Of a stretch of 64,000 nucleotides of DNA, positions 31,174-44,389 are shown piece by piece. A program made the position numbers and the translations under genes. The stretch lies in NCBI GenBank assembly GCA_015680685.1, contig MNCI01013809.1, positions 249,816-313,815 on the forward strand, in the 5' to 3' direction. Each line of letters opens with the position of its first letter. Position 1 is the stretch's first letter. Source of the DNA: Gnetum montanum. Lineage: Eukaryota > Streptophyta > Gnetopsida > Gnetales > Gnetaceae. The notes beneath the pieces were generated by a model. That model did not search any database, was not told the DNA's origin, and worked only from the letters and a program-made list of their open reading frames with translations.

Positions 31174-34100
31174 CTCACCATGATTCTCTCTACCTACTTA
31201 CTAAAATTATCATGATCTCTCCATTTCTCTTTACTTCTCTCTAACTCTATTTTTATCTAACTATTTAGTAGTGCTCGATCTCTCATAGGCTTTATAGCTC
31301 TTAGCTATTCTTCAAGCTTTCAACAAGCTTCTTGATTCATATAGAAGCTTTAGTGTATATCCATGGATATGATGGTTTATTTCTATTGGCTACTTTCCAA
31401 TTCTCCTTTTTATGTTATCTTTCTGATAGAGATTGGCATGTTGAACTATTTCTATTTAATACTATTTGTGAGAAAGTTAGTTTTCATAGTTTTGGATAAA
31501 AATCAAAATATAATTTCTATATGCAGTCTGTTGTTTTATTAGATAATGTAATAATGTTTTTTCTAATAACTCTACTAAGGTGATTTGATTCTATGTGACC
31601 ATGTGATTTTTTAAGGTTTTGTTCTGCTTGTAGGTTTTTTCTTAGTAGTTTACTTTTCTATATTCTATTTTTGTATGAACTTGTATGCTATGAATGAGCT
31701 TGTAATGTTTTAGATTTTTTTCGCATGGAGTGGTTGTATGATTCTAAGATTGGCTGACATGTTCTATTTACTTGTTTGATATAAGCTGACATGATACAAG
31801 TTGTTGGAGCATTATATTTACATCTGCTAATTATTTAATTTAGTTAAATGATGTTGATGCTTTTTAAATTTTTATTAGCTAATGTCATGTTTTCTTTGAT
31901 GCTATTTTTGATTTTAGTTTTATGCTTTATTCTACTCAAGGACTATCTATGCATAAGCTATAATGATCTATCTGCCTAATCTATTTGAGCATGTTGAGTT
32001 GATAAGTCTCTGTTACTTTATTTTCTCCTTAGATCTAGTTGTGATCTTTCTAATCTCAAAAGAGGGAAGATCGTTGGATATTTTAAGCTTGTAATACCTT
32101 AATGATAGTTGTACGTGTCTTTTAGGGAAGTTAGTTGCAGGATAAGTGAAAATTGTTGACCAAATCCATGTAGAGGTTGCTCTTTTATCTGATAAGCTTT
32201 TGGCATTGATTTCTAGTTCAATCTTGGCTTGTTTAAAAAGTAATAGTCATATTTTTCTTAATTTTGTCTCATTGATTAAAGCTAGATTTGATTTATTTAG
32301 TTGTGTGAAAGAAGGAATTATTATATTGGCTCTTGTTATATGGCATAAAATAGAAGTTTAGTTTTTAAAAATGATTTTAAAGGAAAATCTTGTTAAATTA
32401 ATTTTATTAAAAAATTCTCAATGTTGACCATCTTGTATAGCCATTTCGCTAAAAAAAAGGCTCAATGCTAACTTAACTTATAGAGCCATTCTTATTTAAA
32501 AAACATTAACACTAACTTAGCATATAAAGCCCACTTTTAGAACCAAAACTATCTAGAAAGCTCATCTAAATGATTGAATCCAATAAAAGTAAAAGGTTAT
32601 TTATGATCTTATAAGTGGCAAATACTGAGCTATATTTTTTTTGTTTAATAAAGTGTTCAAAAAGAGAGAAGGTTAGCTTTGTCACATCAACTTTAGAACC
32701 AAAATTTAGAATCAAAAGTCTCATCCAAAAATCCTTTCCATGGAAGCTCTAAAGAAAAATATAAATTTAGAAAGCTCATTCAGAACACCTTGCTATGTCA
32801 TCTCTAAATCCAAAAAGCTCATCAAGAAAGGCTTACCATGTTAGCTGTAGAATAAATTTCTAGATTCAAAAAGCTTATATAAACATCAAAAAGCTTGTTT
32901 TTAGTTAAAAGTTAATCCTACAAGAAAGATAACACTTCCTAAAAAATAAAAAAAAACTATTACAATCATCCCTTATTTTGAGGTCATGAGTATAATATAT
33001 CTATATTTAATAAAAAAACCTACCTCAACTAAAAGGTCCATTGGAAAACATAAATGGCTAATTTCTACTCTGTAGAAAGCTCAAATCAGGAAAATGTTCT
33101 TTAGGGAAAGCTATTTATGAAGGAGAGCTTAAGGATGTACTATCCAAGTTGATGTCACAAGTCATGGATACATATTAAAAGAGCTTTAGTTCTCTTCTTA
33201 AAGTTAAGATCAAGACTATGGTAAAGGTTTTTTTAAAAAAGGGAAAAACTTTATTTACAAATTTTTTACAAAGAATGTTAGAAACTATAAATATGTATAA
33301 AAGCTTGTGGTTAAAATTAAGGCTCTTTATAACGTATAAAGCTTATCCAAATCATCAAAAAGTCAACAAAGTTCTATTTTTCTTAAAAGGTTAGAAAGCT
33401 TAGGATCATAAAATTTATGAAATAGAATAGAGCTATTTTAGTAAAACTAAAGCTAGTACTATTAAAAGTTAGTAAATCTAATTAATGAAGATGACCAGGT
33501 TATTGGATATTAAATGAAACTAGTAAAGAGCTGCTATTTGTTAGCTAAGCACAGAAAACACATAGATGTTGTCATTGATGTGTAGACTAAAATGATTAAT
33601 TACTTTCATTCATGATAAACTTTAATGTTTTCTTAAGCTTTCTCTATTTTTGAGCTAAGCATGAAAAACACAATACTGTTGTCATTGATGCACAAACTAA
33701 AATGACCAATTTCTTCGATTAATGCCAAGATTTCATATTTTCTTAAGCTTTGTACCCAATAGCGGTAATGGAAAAAGGTAAATAGTGGAAATGACCTTTC
33801 AACTTGCAACTTCATCTCTACAATGAACATTAGAAAAAAATAACTTCTATCATCTTAACTCTCTCCTTCTAATAGATCCATAACATCTTGAAAGAACAAC
33901 TCAAAGGTGATTACTATAAAATTAAAACTACAAGCTCATTATTGTGGATTGTGATTTGCATTTTTTTCTAGCTTAGAATTTTCTTCCCTACTTCTATTCT
34001 TTCTTTTCCGTCCTCTTTTCTATAAAATTTTTATTTTCTCCTCAAAGTTCTATGAATTTTATATCTCTAATTTGAGATAGGATAATGTGTTTCTCTTCTT

Positions 34101-34200
34101 CTATGTTTTGAAAATTGATTAATTAACTTTGAGATTGGTGCTAGTGCTTAGTCTAAGTTGTAAAGGATCCTTGTATAATTTCTAAAATTAATAAACCTAC
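31174..34200. other. AT-rich island not assigned to an element
   Basis: About 3 kb between B1 and C1. T-rich at 31,180-32,140, then A/T-rich with recurring AAAAGCTCATC-type words at 32,500-32,900. A duplicated segment of about 105 bp occurs at 33,536-33,640 and 33,650-33,752 (shared GTTGTCATTGATG and TTTTCTTAAGCTTT). One 71-residue open frame is at 32,146-32,361. No match to gag, pol or LTR of the three families is visible. It may be old host intergenic DNA or a decayed gene. Confidence 0.5.
32146..32361 (+). pseudogene. Short unrecognised open frame, possible gene relic
   Basis: 71 codons (MKIVDQIHVEVALLSDK...). Hydrophobic and low in charge in its second half. It is preceded by TCTTTTAG|GG near 32,120, which could be a splice acceptor. 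I do not recognise the protein, see no conserved motif and no second exon, so a chance open frame in AT-rich DNA is also possible. Confidence 0.2.
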
Positions 34201-34205
34201 TTTGT
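34201..34205. other. Target-site duplication of C1, left copy
   Basis: TTTGT before the left LTR; the same five bases follow the right LTR at 43,354-43,358. Confidence 0.8.
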
Positions 34206-36882
34206 TATAACACCCCACCCTAGCTAGGGTAGGGTGATGCCAAGAATCAAGTAATCTTAGCACAAAAGCATGATAACTAAAACATAGAAACATGATAACT
34301 AGAACCAATAATGTGTAGAATACATGATAATAAGAAAGGTCAAATGATACAAAACTTTCCTACCACATCAAAAACTCAAGATACATATCACATTATAAAC
34401 ATGCATATCTATACATAAAAAAAACTATACATTACTCTACTAAAATACAAAATCACATAAAACTCATCATTGTATATAGAAGAGTACAGAGAGTTTCATA
34501 CAAGGATATCTAACCTAGCACTAAATATTTTTCCTCCTCTACCATTTCTCTCCATTCTTTTCTAGGCTCCTACACCTTTCACTTGTAATTATATAAAGTT
34601 AGTACGCAACTAAGTGGGAAGCCTTTACACATCCCTTGCTAGATGGTCAACAAGTGCTGCACTAGAGGAGAGAAGTGGGGTACAAGGCAACCTGCAACAA
34701 TTTTTAGTCTTACACATGCTCAAAAAAACACACCATATCACCCATAATGCTAACATACTATCATATCATAGATAAATCCATGGTCCGACATCATCTATCA
34801 TTCCCATGTTATCACATCCATGATATACCATTAAATAGTCCATGATCCATACAATCATAATCCAGTCATAACACATATGATCAATGATATGACTCACAAA
34901 CCAATACTATCACATACATAGCTCATGTGGTGGCTATCATATCCACACTTAATGTAGCATGTGAAATGTTGTCATGAGTACTCATAACAACCATTTCTTG
35001 TAAGTCTTTTATTACTCTTTTATTTATCCAATTGGTGCTAGGGTCCATTAACTTGTGACCTGCAACCACTAGCCTTTTGGAGGACTAGTGATAGCGAAGA
35101 ACAACCTATGCCATGGACTAGCCATATGGAGGAACATACATATGATCTCCCACTATTAGGATGAGGCCTTAGATAGGATCCTCATTGATGCATCATAGTG
35201 GGGGTCAATCCATACTACCTCCAAGGTGCCTCATCACCAACTAGTCCACACCCTCATTGTAGCACCACCTACCAATGAGCATTAGAAGCATTATGGCAAA
35301 AACATATACATAGTCTGGCTAGCTTAAGCCAACACATATCATAAGCACAACACATCCAAACAAACATAACCATACAGATCCACCTTTAACAATTATAGTC
35401 ATTTCATGGAAACAATATTATGCTACAATTGGACAACTTGAAGACCTCGATATAACACAACAATGTCATATTTTTTAAAAGACTACTTTCATACAAATGA
35501 CCACTATAATAACCTTCAAAATGAGATATTCCCAAAGAGAAAACTAATTCCATGATTATAAAGTACTTCCCAAAATGATTCCAATGACACTAATTTTACC
35601 TAAATCAGACTCCTGGAAGAAAAGTTATGTGTGTGTAAAGTTTGATTAATAAAATAATATTTAATTACCACAAGAGAGGATTGGAATACCCAAAAATGCT
35701 CATGCCCCAATAAGTCCAATAAATAGCATATTCCAATCATACAAGTCTCATCAACACCACACATCTTATGCTACAAGTCCACATCATCACATATATTGCA
35801 TATATATTAATCCATAATCCATAATCAAAATTAGACAATTTTGGGAAAATAGAAAAAATAACGTGTCCAAGTGCAATCCTTGAGCTATTTATACCACATG
35901 CCCACATCACATAATCATATACACTAATCTAGTATAAAAATATAGGAAAAAGGTAAAGACAACCCACCAATTACAATTGTTGGGAAAAAAGGCCAAAACA
36001 AGTAGAAAATCCTTAAAATTTTGGCAAGAATCCATCTTGCTCCCAACAAGTTCTACACCCATGTAGATATAACCGTACCAATCCCAAATCCAAGTTCAAA
36101 GAAAGAAAAAATCATCCACAAGGCTCATAATCTAGAAAAAAGAAGAGAGCAAAAAGTAAAATGGAAGAAAACAAACTCCTATGTATTTTTGTTTTTGCAA
36201 ATAAAAAAAATAAATCCCAAACCCCAATTTCTGTCACAAGTAGTGGTGAGGTGGTGGCAAGAAAAAAACATAAGAAAAACACATCCAATAAAACTATGCA
36301 TAAAGCATATACTTTATGTTAACTAACATAATGATGTAGTTTTCTCACATAACATGAGGTTACTTTTTATTTCTTTTTCATTTGCATTATTTAATTTTTT
36401 TATGAATAAATGATTATCATAAGCTAATATATTTTCTCCTCTACAATTAATATCACAAACTTTAAACATTCATAATAAACACACTAGGACTCCAAATCAA
36501 AATGCATTTGAACCTATGAGATCCTTATCATATAGTCTACACATTCACCTGCCAAAACCACACCCAAACATCATGCAAAATAATGCTATAGTACAAATTC
36601 CTATATACCAAAATTGTACATAAAGCATAAAAACATACTGGATAGGTGCTCTTGTACCCCAATCCAGCATCCCTGCTAGCGATGTCACCTATCTAACACA
36701 TCACACAAGGCTAGTGTACATAATCATGTTAATTAAGCATGTAAAGACATCATAATCATAGCATAAAGATAAAGCCTCATAACATATAGAATACATTAAC
36801 TCATCCCTAAAAATCCACTGGGATGTAATGTCTAAATCATAAGTGTATGACCATACCTACTAGCTCTAGGTGGGATGTAACA
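34206..36882 (-). repeat. C1 3' LTR (2,677 bp)
   Basis: Plus-strand edges are TATAACACC (expected TGTAACACC) and GGGATGTAACA. Collinear with the 5' LTR (41,364-43,353) except for about 640 extra bases near 35,945-36,585, which are absent from the 5' LTR. The 101-residue open frame at 36,021-36,326 falls in that extra piece and looks like chance coding. Confidence 0.85.
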
Positions 36883-36895
36883 CTCTCCTCTCCTT
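36883..36895 (-). other. C1 polypurine tract
   Basis: Minus strand AAGGAGAGGAGAG directly before LTR start TGTTACATC. Confidence 0.8.
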
Positions 36896-36896
36896 A

Positions 36897-38260
36897 AGAA
36901 TCTTTCTCCTGGAAGATCTAAGGATGAAAAACATGCATCTCAGTCTCCATCTCTCAAGTAGCCTCTAAAGCTCCATGTCCACTCCATAAAATCTTGACCA
37001 TAGCTATAACTTTACTACATAGTTGTTGCAACATATGATCAACAATCTCTATTGGCTACCCAACATAACAAACATCATACTATAGTTGTATCCTTAAATG
37101 GTTAATCACATGAAATTCATTAGGCACATAACGTCATAGCATAGATACATGAAATACATCATGGACATGTGTTAAATGAGGAGGTAATGATATCTGATAG
37201 GCCACTTTCCAAATCCATTGTAATACTTGAAAGGGACCAATGTATCTAGGAGTCAACTTCCCTTTTTGACCAAAGCTGGTAAGGCATTTCAAAGGAGAAA
37301 CATGAAGAAATACATTATCTCTAACTACAAACTCTAATGGCCTTTGATGCCAATTGACATATGATACCTACCTATCCTATGTAGCTCTCAATCTATCTTA
37401 AGTCTCTTGAATCTACTATGTAGTTTGTCTTACCAAATCTATGCTCACTTGCTGACGATCTTCTATAGTATCCCAACATAAAGGTGTTCTACATGGCCTA
37501 CCATATAAAATCTCATATGGTGCTACCTACAAACTCTCTTGATAATTATCATTATAGAAATATTTAGCTAATGGTAGCATTAGATCCCAACCTTCTCTAT
37601 ACTGCAAATCATAGGCTCTCAACATGTCTTCTAGAATGTAATTCACCTACTTAGTTTGACCATCAGTTTGTTGATGATATACCGAACTTATATTCAACTT
37701 TGTACCCATATCCTTCTGAAATGCCCACCAAAAATGTGACATGAATTGAGCACCTCTTTCACTAATAATCTATTATGGCACACCATGCAACCACACTATC
37801 TCTACAAGAAAGAGATGCATAGTTTCTATTGTACTTACTAATGATCATGTCGCAAGGAAATGGGCAGATTTTGTCAACAAACCAACAATTACTAAGATAG
37901 CATCACAACGACTACGAGCTCATGGAAGACCAACAATGAAATCCATACCACTGACATCCCATTTCAATTGAGGAATATCATGGGAATGCAAATATCCCCC
38001 AAGTCTTTGATGCTCTATGTTTACTTGCTAGCAAATTAAACATCGAGCTACTTACTCTCCTACATTCCTCTTCATACCATGCCACCAATACATCTATCGT
38101 AAACTCTAGTACATTTTATGACTACCTAGATGCATTTCCTATCTACTCAAGTAGGCCTCATACATCAAGTAAAGTTGTAGAGCTTTTGGAACACATACTC
38201 GACCATCCTTTCATACGACTCCATGGCTATCCACAAAGAGTGGTCCATTAGAGGTAACTT
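36897..38260 (-). pseudogene. C1 integrase with chromodomain-like C-terminus
   Basis: Zinc-binding part: YWWHGMKRNVGE and CLIC near 38,030-38,110. Catalytic core: [21 protein letters not shown] and LTKSAHF near 37,840-37,960, [12 protein letters not shown] near 37,730-37,770, then [10 protein letters not shown]. The C-terminal part has [18 protein letters not shown] and a tail LWSGHGALEATWEMETEM near 36,930-36,990 that resembles the chromodomain-type end of Tekay elements. The middle catalytic Asp (normally SDRG) is replaced by Glu. Many TAG stops. Confidence 0.88.
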
Positions 38261-38299
38261 GTTACCTCAATGCTTGACACCAAGGATCATGGCATTGTG

Positions 38300-39779
38300 G
38301 CTCTTGTATCTACTCTTGAAAATCTTATTGGATTTTCAAGTTATTAAGCTTACTCACCACCCTACTCAATGAATCTGCTACTTTATTAGTCTTTCCAAGC
38401 CTGTATTTAATAGTGAAATCAAAATTAGAAAGTAGCTCCATCCATCTATGTTGACGTAAGTTTAACTATAGCTGACTCATAAGATATTGGAGGCTCTTAT
38501 CATCAGTCCAAGTAGAAACTTGCTCCCCATATAGATAATTCCACCACATCTTCAACTCAAAGATCATAGCACCTAATTCTAGATCATGCATGAGATATCT
38601 AATTCACATGGACTCAATTGATGAGATGCATAAGCCACAACCTGTCCATCCTGCATCAACACACAATCAAATACATCCTCAAAAGAATTTGTACTAACAA
38701 CTTATGAATGTCCTAGTGTAGGAGATATTAGCATTAGTGTAGTCACCAATCTATGCTTTAACTCTTCAAATGTAGCTTGAGAAGTTGGGCCCTAAGTAAA
38801 GTTAGACTCCTTTCTTAACAATTAGGTCAAAGGAGATGCTATGTAAGAGAAATGTTTCACAAACCTGCAGTAATATCCTACTAACCCTAAGAAGCTTCAC
38901 ACCTCCACTACTGATTATGGCCTAGGCCAATCATGAACAACTGCAATCTTTGTAGGATCTACAAAGATAGTAGCTCCTATCACCACATGTCCTAAGAACC
39001 AAATCTTTGATTGCCAAAAGAACACTTGGATGGTTGAGCATACCATTGGTACTTCCTCAAAGTCTATAAGACTATCTACAAGTTCTTTGCATGCAATTTC
39101 TCATGAGGAGAATATACTAAGATATCATCTATGAACACAATTACAAACTGCTATAGGAATGGCCACATCACACTATTCTAAATGTTGTCTTTGACACATC
39201 TTGCTCATGAACCCGCACTTGATGATACCCAAACCTGAGATCAATCTTTGTAAATACATGAGTTCCCCAAAGTTGATCCAATAAGTCATTAGTGTGTGGT
39301 AGAGGATATCTATTTTTCATAGTCACCTGGTTTAATTACCTATAATCTATGCATAACCATAAACTTCCATCCTTCTTTTTAACAAATAGCATAGGTGCAT
39401 CACACAGTGATACACTAGGTTAAATAAGGCCTTTATCTAGCAATTCTTGTAGCTGAATCTTTAACTCTACTAGATCTATGGGAGACATCCTATGTGGAGC
39501 CTTTTAAATAGGCTTTGTACCAAGTTTAAGTTCAATGTCAAAGTCAATCTCTCACCTAGGTGGCAAACTTGGTAATTCAAACTGGAATACATTAGGGAAT
39601 TCATGAATAACAGGAATTTGATCTATCTCCACCATATCTATTTTATAGATTGTAGTCATAAAGCATTCATGACCTTTTTGAATCATCCTATGGTACATTT
39701 GAGAGGAAACTAAATCCAAATGCATAGTTCTCGAATGAGTTTGTACCTCAATCAATGCACCATCAACTGATTATAGTTG
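38300..39779 (-). pseudogene. C1 reverse transcriptase and RNase H
   Basis: Linker VIHEFPNVFQFELPSLPPR (39,552-39,620) is the conserved start of chromovirus RT. It continues with [39 protein letters not shown], and the catalytic FIDD (VFIDDILVYS) near 39,110-39,145. RNase H remains are visible near 38,330-38,740 (MELLSNFDF-like region, ADSLSRV-like end). Frameshifts between 38,820 and 39,250 removed part of the palm. Confidence 0.85.
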
Positions 39780-40089
39780 TAGGAGCTTTTGTTGATAGTC
39801 TAAACTAGCATTGAACTATGACAATCAATCCATCCATAAAATTACATCATATACCCAAAGAGCCATAACATGTAAATCACTAACCCATTACACACCTTCC
39901 AATTCTACTGGCACATTCCTACACACTTGATCAACTTGACTTTGATGATCCCTAGTAGAAGATACTATCAACCCAGGAGAAAGAGAATGACATACAAGAG
40001 CTACATGATGTGCAACCGTAAGATCTATGAAAGAATGACTAGCACCTAGATGAAATAACATTAACACAACAAAGCCAAAAATCATACCT
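39780..40089 (-). pseudogene. C1 aspartic protease
   Basis: Open frame 40,085-39,888 contains VLMLFHLGASHSFIDLTVA. The usual catalytic core LFDSGASHSFI has lost its Asp (HLGAS). Followed by the DVILWMDWLS remnant of the chromovirus ILGMDWL motif. Confidence 0.8.
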
Positions 40090-41340
40090 TTTTTCTACAT
40101 CACTATGTTAGGTTACACATCCAAAGGCTAGTCTATTAAGGTATACACCCATCCTTGAGTCCTCTGGTCCCCTCCTTCGAGCTGAGTGACTGGTGCTCCA
40201 CATCTAGCCTAAATTAGAGGTTATTGTCCTTGGCCTCTACTTCTTCCACTACTACCTACCTACTTTGGGCCTCTCGATCCTAATTCCCTAGTTGCCAACA
40301 TGCAAAACAATTCTAGCAATCCCTCTATAAATGACCAAACCACCCACATCTATAACAAACAATAACATCACAACTAGTTCCAATAGTAGGATCACGAGCA
40401 AGTGTTGGGTGCTCTCCTCCATGGCCATGAGATTTCTTAGAGGGACTAGGCCCCGCTTTAGATGTTGGTCTTCTCTTCTACCCCTATTGCCTCTATCTAC
40501 ATCCTATATCTTTCCATTGGCTCCTCTCTAAATCCATCACTACTACTCTAGCTTCATCATAGGAAGTTAATCTGAGAGGTAATAAGTGACCCTTCAAAGA
40601 TGGTCTTAAACCTCAAACAAACCTATTCACCTGTGCCCAAGCATTTGTCTACATCTGGGGTACATAACTACTCAATTCAAATAAACAAGCATCATACTCT
40701 ACCATAGACAACTACCCAAATACAAACAATAGAATTCATCCTCCTTGGCCTGTGCATATTGGGTAGACACATAAGAACCTCTAATAGATGCTAGAAAATC
40801 ATCCCATGTCACCTCTTACCTAGTATATCCCTTGGCCTAATCTTTAGTCATCCACCAACACTAGGTAGTACCAACCAATTGATAAACTACCAAGTAAGTT
40901 AGTTGAGCTGATGAACAACCCATCAAATCAAAAGTATTTTGCAATTCCTCCAACCATTCTGTAGCCATAGCAGGATCCTCAATGCCATCAAATTTTGGAG
41001 GTTCCAACTTCTAAAACTACTTCACTAGTTGCAAATTAATAGGTTTCCTATTTGATTCTCCGAAGCCTCCACAACCACTACTACTTTCCACTTTCCTGAT
41101 CGTGGGAATGGAGCATCACTAGCTACAACATGCTACTATAGGATTTGTAACAATTGTTGTATAAGCTCTACTTGCCTATTTGCAAGACCACTACTACATG
41201 TTTGAGGAGGTTTCTCCTGTTCATCATTAGGCCCTTCTGGTCTATGGGCCCCACTAGCATCATGATCATGTCTACTATACATCTCTGTAACCTAAAATTA
41301 CACAAATGAGTGAGTATCCCCACCATCATACAACATCAGA
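40090..41340 (-). pseudogene. C1 gag
   Basis: Heavily decayed. A CCHC-type knuckle is recognisable near 40,290-40,350: CYRCGWFGHL, with the last Cys replaced. The upstream part (40,540-41,050) has short blocks of the capsid region but no long frame; the start is uncertain. Confidence 0.6.
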
Positions 41341-41347
41341 GTAAACT

Positions 41348-41360
41348 ATCTCCGATACCA
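41348..41360 (-). other. C1 primer-binding site
   Basis: Minus strand TGGTATCGGAGAT, three bases from the LTR edge, one change from the initiator-Met site TGGTATCAGAGC. Confidence 0.8.
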
Positions 41361-41363
41361 TAA

Positions 41364-43353
41364 TGTAACACCACACCCTTGCTAGGGCAGGGTTATGCCT
41401 AGGATCAAGTAATCTTAGCATGAAATCATGATAACTAGAACCAATAATGTGTAGAATACATGATAATAAAAAAGGTCAAATGGTATAGAACTTTCCTAAC
41501 ACACCAAAAACTCAACATACATATCACATTATAAAAATGCATGTCTCTACATAAAGCAAACTGTATACTACTTTGCTAAAATACAAAAACACATAAACCT
41601 CATCATTGTATATAGAAGAGTATAGAGAGTTTCATACAAGGTGTCTAGTCCACACTATTGTACATGAAAATATACATTAATCAAGAACTTAAGATTTTCT
41701 CCTCCTCTCCCCTTCCTCTTTGTGCTTGTCTAGGCTCATACGCCTTTCACCTATAATTAAATAAAGTTAGTACACAACTAAGTGGGAAGCCTTTACACCT
41801 CACTTGCTAGATGGTTAACAAGTGCTGCACCAGAGGAGAGGAGAAGGATATAAGGTAACCTCCAACAATTGTTAGTCTTACGCATGCTCAAAACAACACA
41901 CCATATCACCCATAATGCTAACCTACTATCATACAGTCATAGATAAATCCATGCTCTGACATCATCTATCCTATCCATGTTATCATATCCATGATATACT
42001 GTTAAATAGTCCATGATCCACAAAATCATAATCCAATTAGAACACATATGATCAATGATATGACTCACAAATCGATACTATCACATACATAGCCTATGTG
42101 GTGGCTAGCATATCCACACTCAATGTAGCATGTGAAACATTTTCATGAGTACTCATAACAACCATTATCTGTAGGTCTTTTATTTATCTAGCTTGTTCTA
42201 GGTTCCATCAACCTATGACCTACAACCACTAGCATTCTGGAGGACTAGCGATAGGAATGAACACACCTATGTCATGGACCAATGATAGGGATGAACACAC
42301 CTATGCTCTCCCACTATCAGGATGAGGCCTTAGATAGGAGCCTCACTAAATCCATACTAACTCTAGGATGCCTCATCACCAACCATCACAACCATCGTCA
42401 TGAAAACATATACACAGTCTAGCTAGCTTAAGCCAACACATGTCAAAAGCCCAACAAATCCAAACAAACATAACCACATAGATCCATCCCTAACAATTAT
42501 AGTCATTCCATGAAAACAATACCATGTTGTAATAGAACAACATGAAAACCTTGATATAATAAAATAATATCATATTTCTCAAAATACACATACTTCCATA
42601 CAAATAACCACTATAATAACCTTCAAAATGAGATATTTCCAAAAAGAAAACTAATTTCACAACTATAAAGTACTTCCCAAAATTATCCCAATGACACTAA
42701 TTTTACCTAAATTGAACTCCTAGAAGCAAATTTATGTGCATTCAAAGTTTGATTAATAAAATGATATTTAATTACCACTAGAAAGAATTGGAAAACCTAA
42801 AAATGCTTGAATCCCAGTAGGTCCCACAAATAGCATATGCCAATCATACAAGTCTCATCAACACCACATATCCTATGCTACAAGTCCACATAATCTCATA
42901 TATTGCATATATATTAATCCATAATCCTTAACCAAAATTGGACAATTTTGGAAAAATTGACAAAATAACATGTTCAAGCTTAATCCTTGAGCTATCCACC
43001 CCACATGCTCACATTGCATAATCATATACACTAATCTAGCACAAAAATACTACTAGAGTACAAATGTCTACATACCAAAATTGCACATAAAGCATAAAAA
43101 CATACTGAATAAATGCTCTTGTACCCTAATCCAACATCCCTGCTAGCAACATCACTTTTCTAACACATCACACAGGGTTAGTGTACATAATCACATTAGC
43201 TAAGCATCTAAAGACATAATTGTAACATAAAGATGAAGCCTCATAACATATAAAATACAATAACTTGTCCCCAAAGACCCACTGAGACTCCACATGTAAT
43301 GTCTAAATCATAAGCATATGACCATACCTATTAGCTCTAGGTGGGGTGTAACA
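41364..43353 (-). repeat. C1 5' LTR (1,990 bp)
   Basis: Plus-strand edges are TGTAACACC and GGTGTAACA. Shares long collinear blocks with 34,206-36,882. Confidence 0.88.
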
Positions 43354-43365
43354 TTTGTCCCTAAG

Positions 43366-44230
43366 TGATGAGTCATGGGTGGTTGTATTAACTAGGCCCT
43401 ATCAATGCATCGTTTCATGCGTCGACTAGGCTTCATCAACTTAGGGTCTATTTATGCATATAAATACATGCTTACTAGTCCTATTGATAGCATCAGTCAA
43501 TCATAGAGTAGCAAAGATCTTGTAATTTTTCCATTTGAAAGTTAGAATACTTTCCCAAGTTCTTGTAATAGGATTCATTGAGTGTATGAATCTTTATTTA
43601 AGTACTATTGTACCTAAGCATGACAGTGTGTGCAACAATGAAAATGAACTTCTTGATAAACATTACAACATTCTAGATAATTTAAATGTTTCATTTATGC
43701 ATTTAATGTTTTTTAGTTATTTATTCAATTCTTTCCAGTAATTAAGGTAATTAAGTCAGATAAGCTAGATAGATTGAATACATAAGTATGACTGCTTTGA
43801 GTGTAACATGCATTCACTTGGTAATCCCAACTACATTATTGCTTAGTACACCTAGTAGCATAGTTCTTGGTAACCTAGCAATGGATACGTGGGTTCAGGA
43901 TGTGTACAAAAAGTGGGACCATATGCTTATGTTAGGACTAGCTAAAGACCAGTGAGTTAGTTAAATTAAATTAGTCATTAAATTGCTTTGTATCTCTTTT
44001 TAAGCACCAAAATCATAAAACATAAAATGATAAAAATCATATGCTTGATTACACTTAACCATACCTTTGGGCTTCACAAGTATGATTAGGAAGACAACGA
44101 ACCTTAGGGCAAGGTTCACTACCTAAAAGACTAGTGAACTAGAAACTAGAGTCTACGAAATTTGACTAAATTGCATTTGAATCCTTGTGATTTGTATTGT
44201 TGGGCATAGGGGGTACCTTGCTACTCATCA
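43366..44230 (+). repeat. B2 5' LTR (865 bp)
   Basis: Begins TGATGAGTCATGGG and ends CTACTCATCA. TATAAATA at 43,459-43,466. Shares the terminal motif, the CATGCATTCACTTGG...GTAACC block and the end (GGGGTACCTTGC) with the B1 and B3 LTRs, but differs in the first 90 bp, which lack the GATATC palindromes. Confidence 0.82.
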
Positions 44231-44231
44231 T

Positions 44232-44249
44232 TGGCACCATTGTTGGGGA
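44232..44249 (+). other. B2 primer-binding site
   Basis: TGGCACCATTGTTGGGGA, one base after the LTR end; a tRNA-Asp-type site. Confidence 0.8.
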
Positions 44250-44389
44250 CTCTATTTGTTGAAACGTGCACTATTTTGCTTTAGTGGATATCATTAATAT
44301 CATTGAACAAACTCCAAGGTCAATATCATTCCCAACTAATATCACTACTAAAGCACACCAATATTTTACTTGTTGCAAAATGTCTTTTT

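Larger units (their letters stand above)
34206..43353 (-). mobile_element. Family C copy C1, Tekay-like chromovirus, complete but degraded
   Basis: 9.15 kb with both LTRs, a perfect 5-bp target duplication TTTGT, an initiator-Met primer site and a polypurine tract. Domain order on the minus strand is gag, protease, RT, RNase H, integrase, with a chromodomain-like end, as in plant chromoviruses. It inserted 12 bp upstream of the B2 5' LTR, joining that flank to the AT-rich island. Confidence 0.92.

Noticed and set aside
36021-36326. 101-residue Lys-rich open frame
   Set aside because: Lies in the one-sided piece of the C1 LTR; composition reflects A-rich DNA, no motif.
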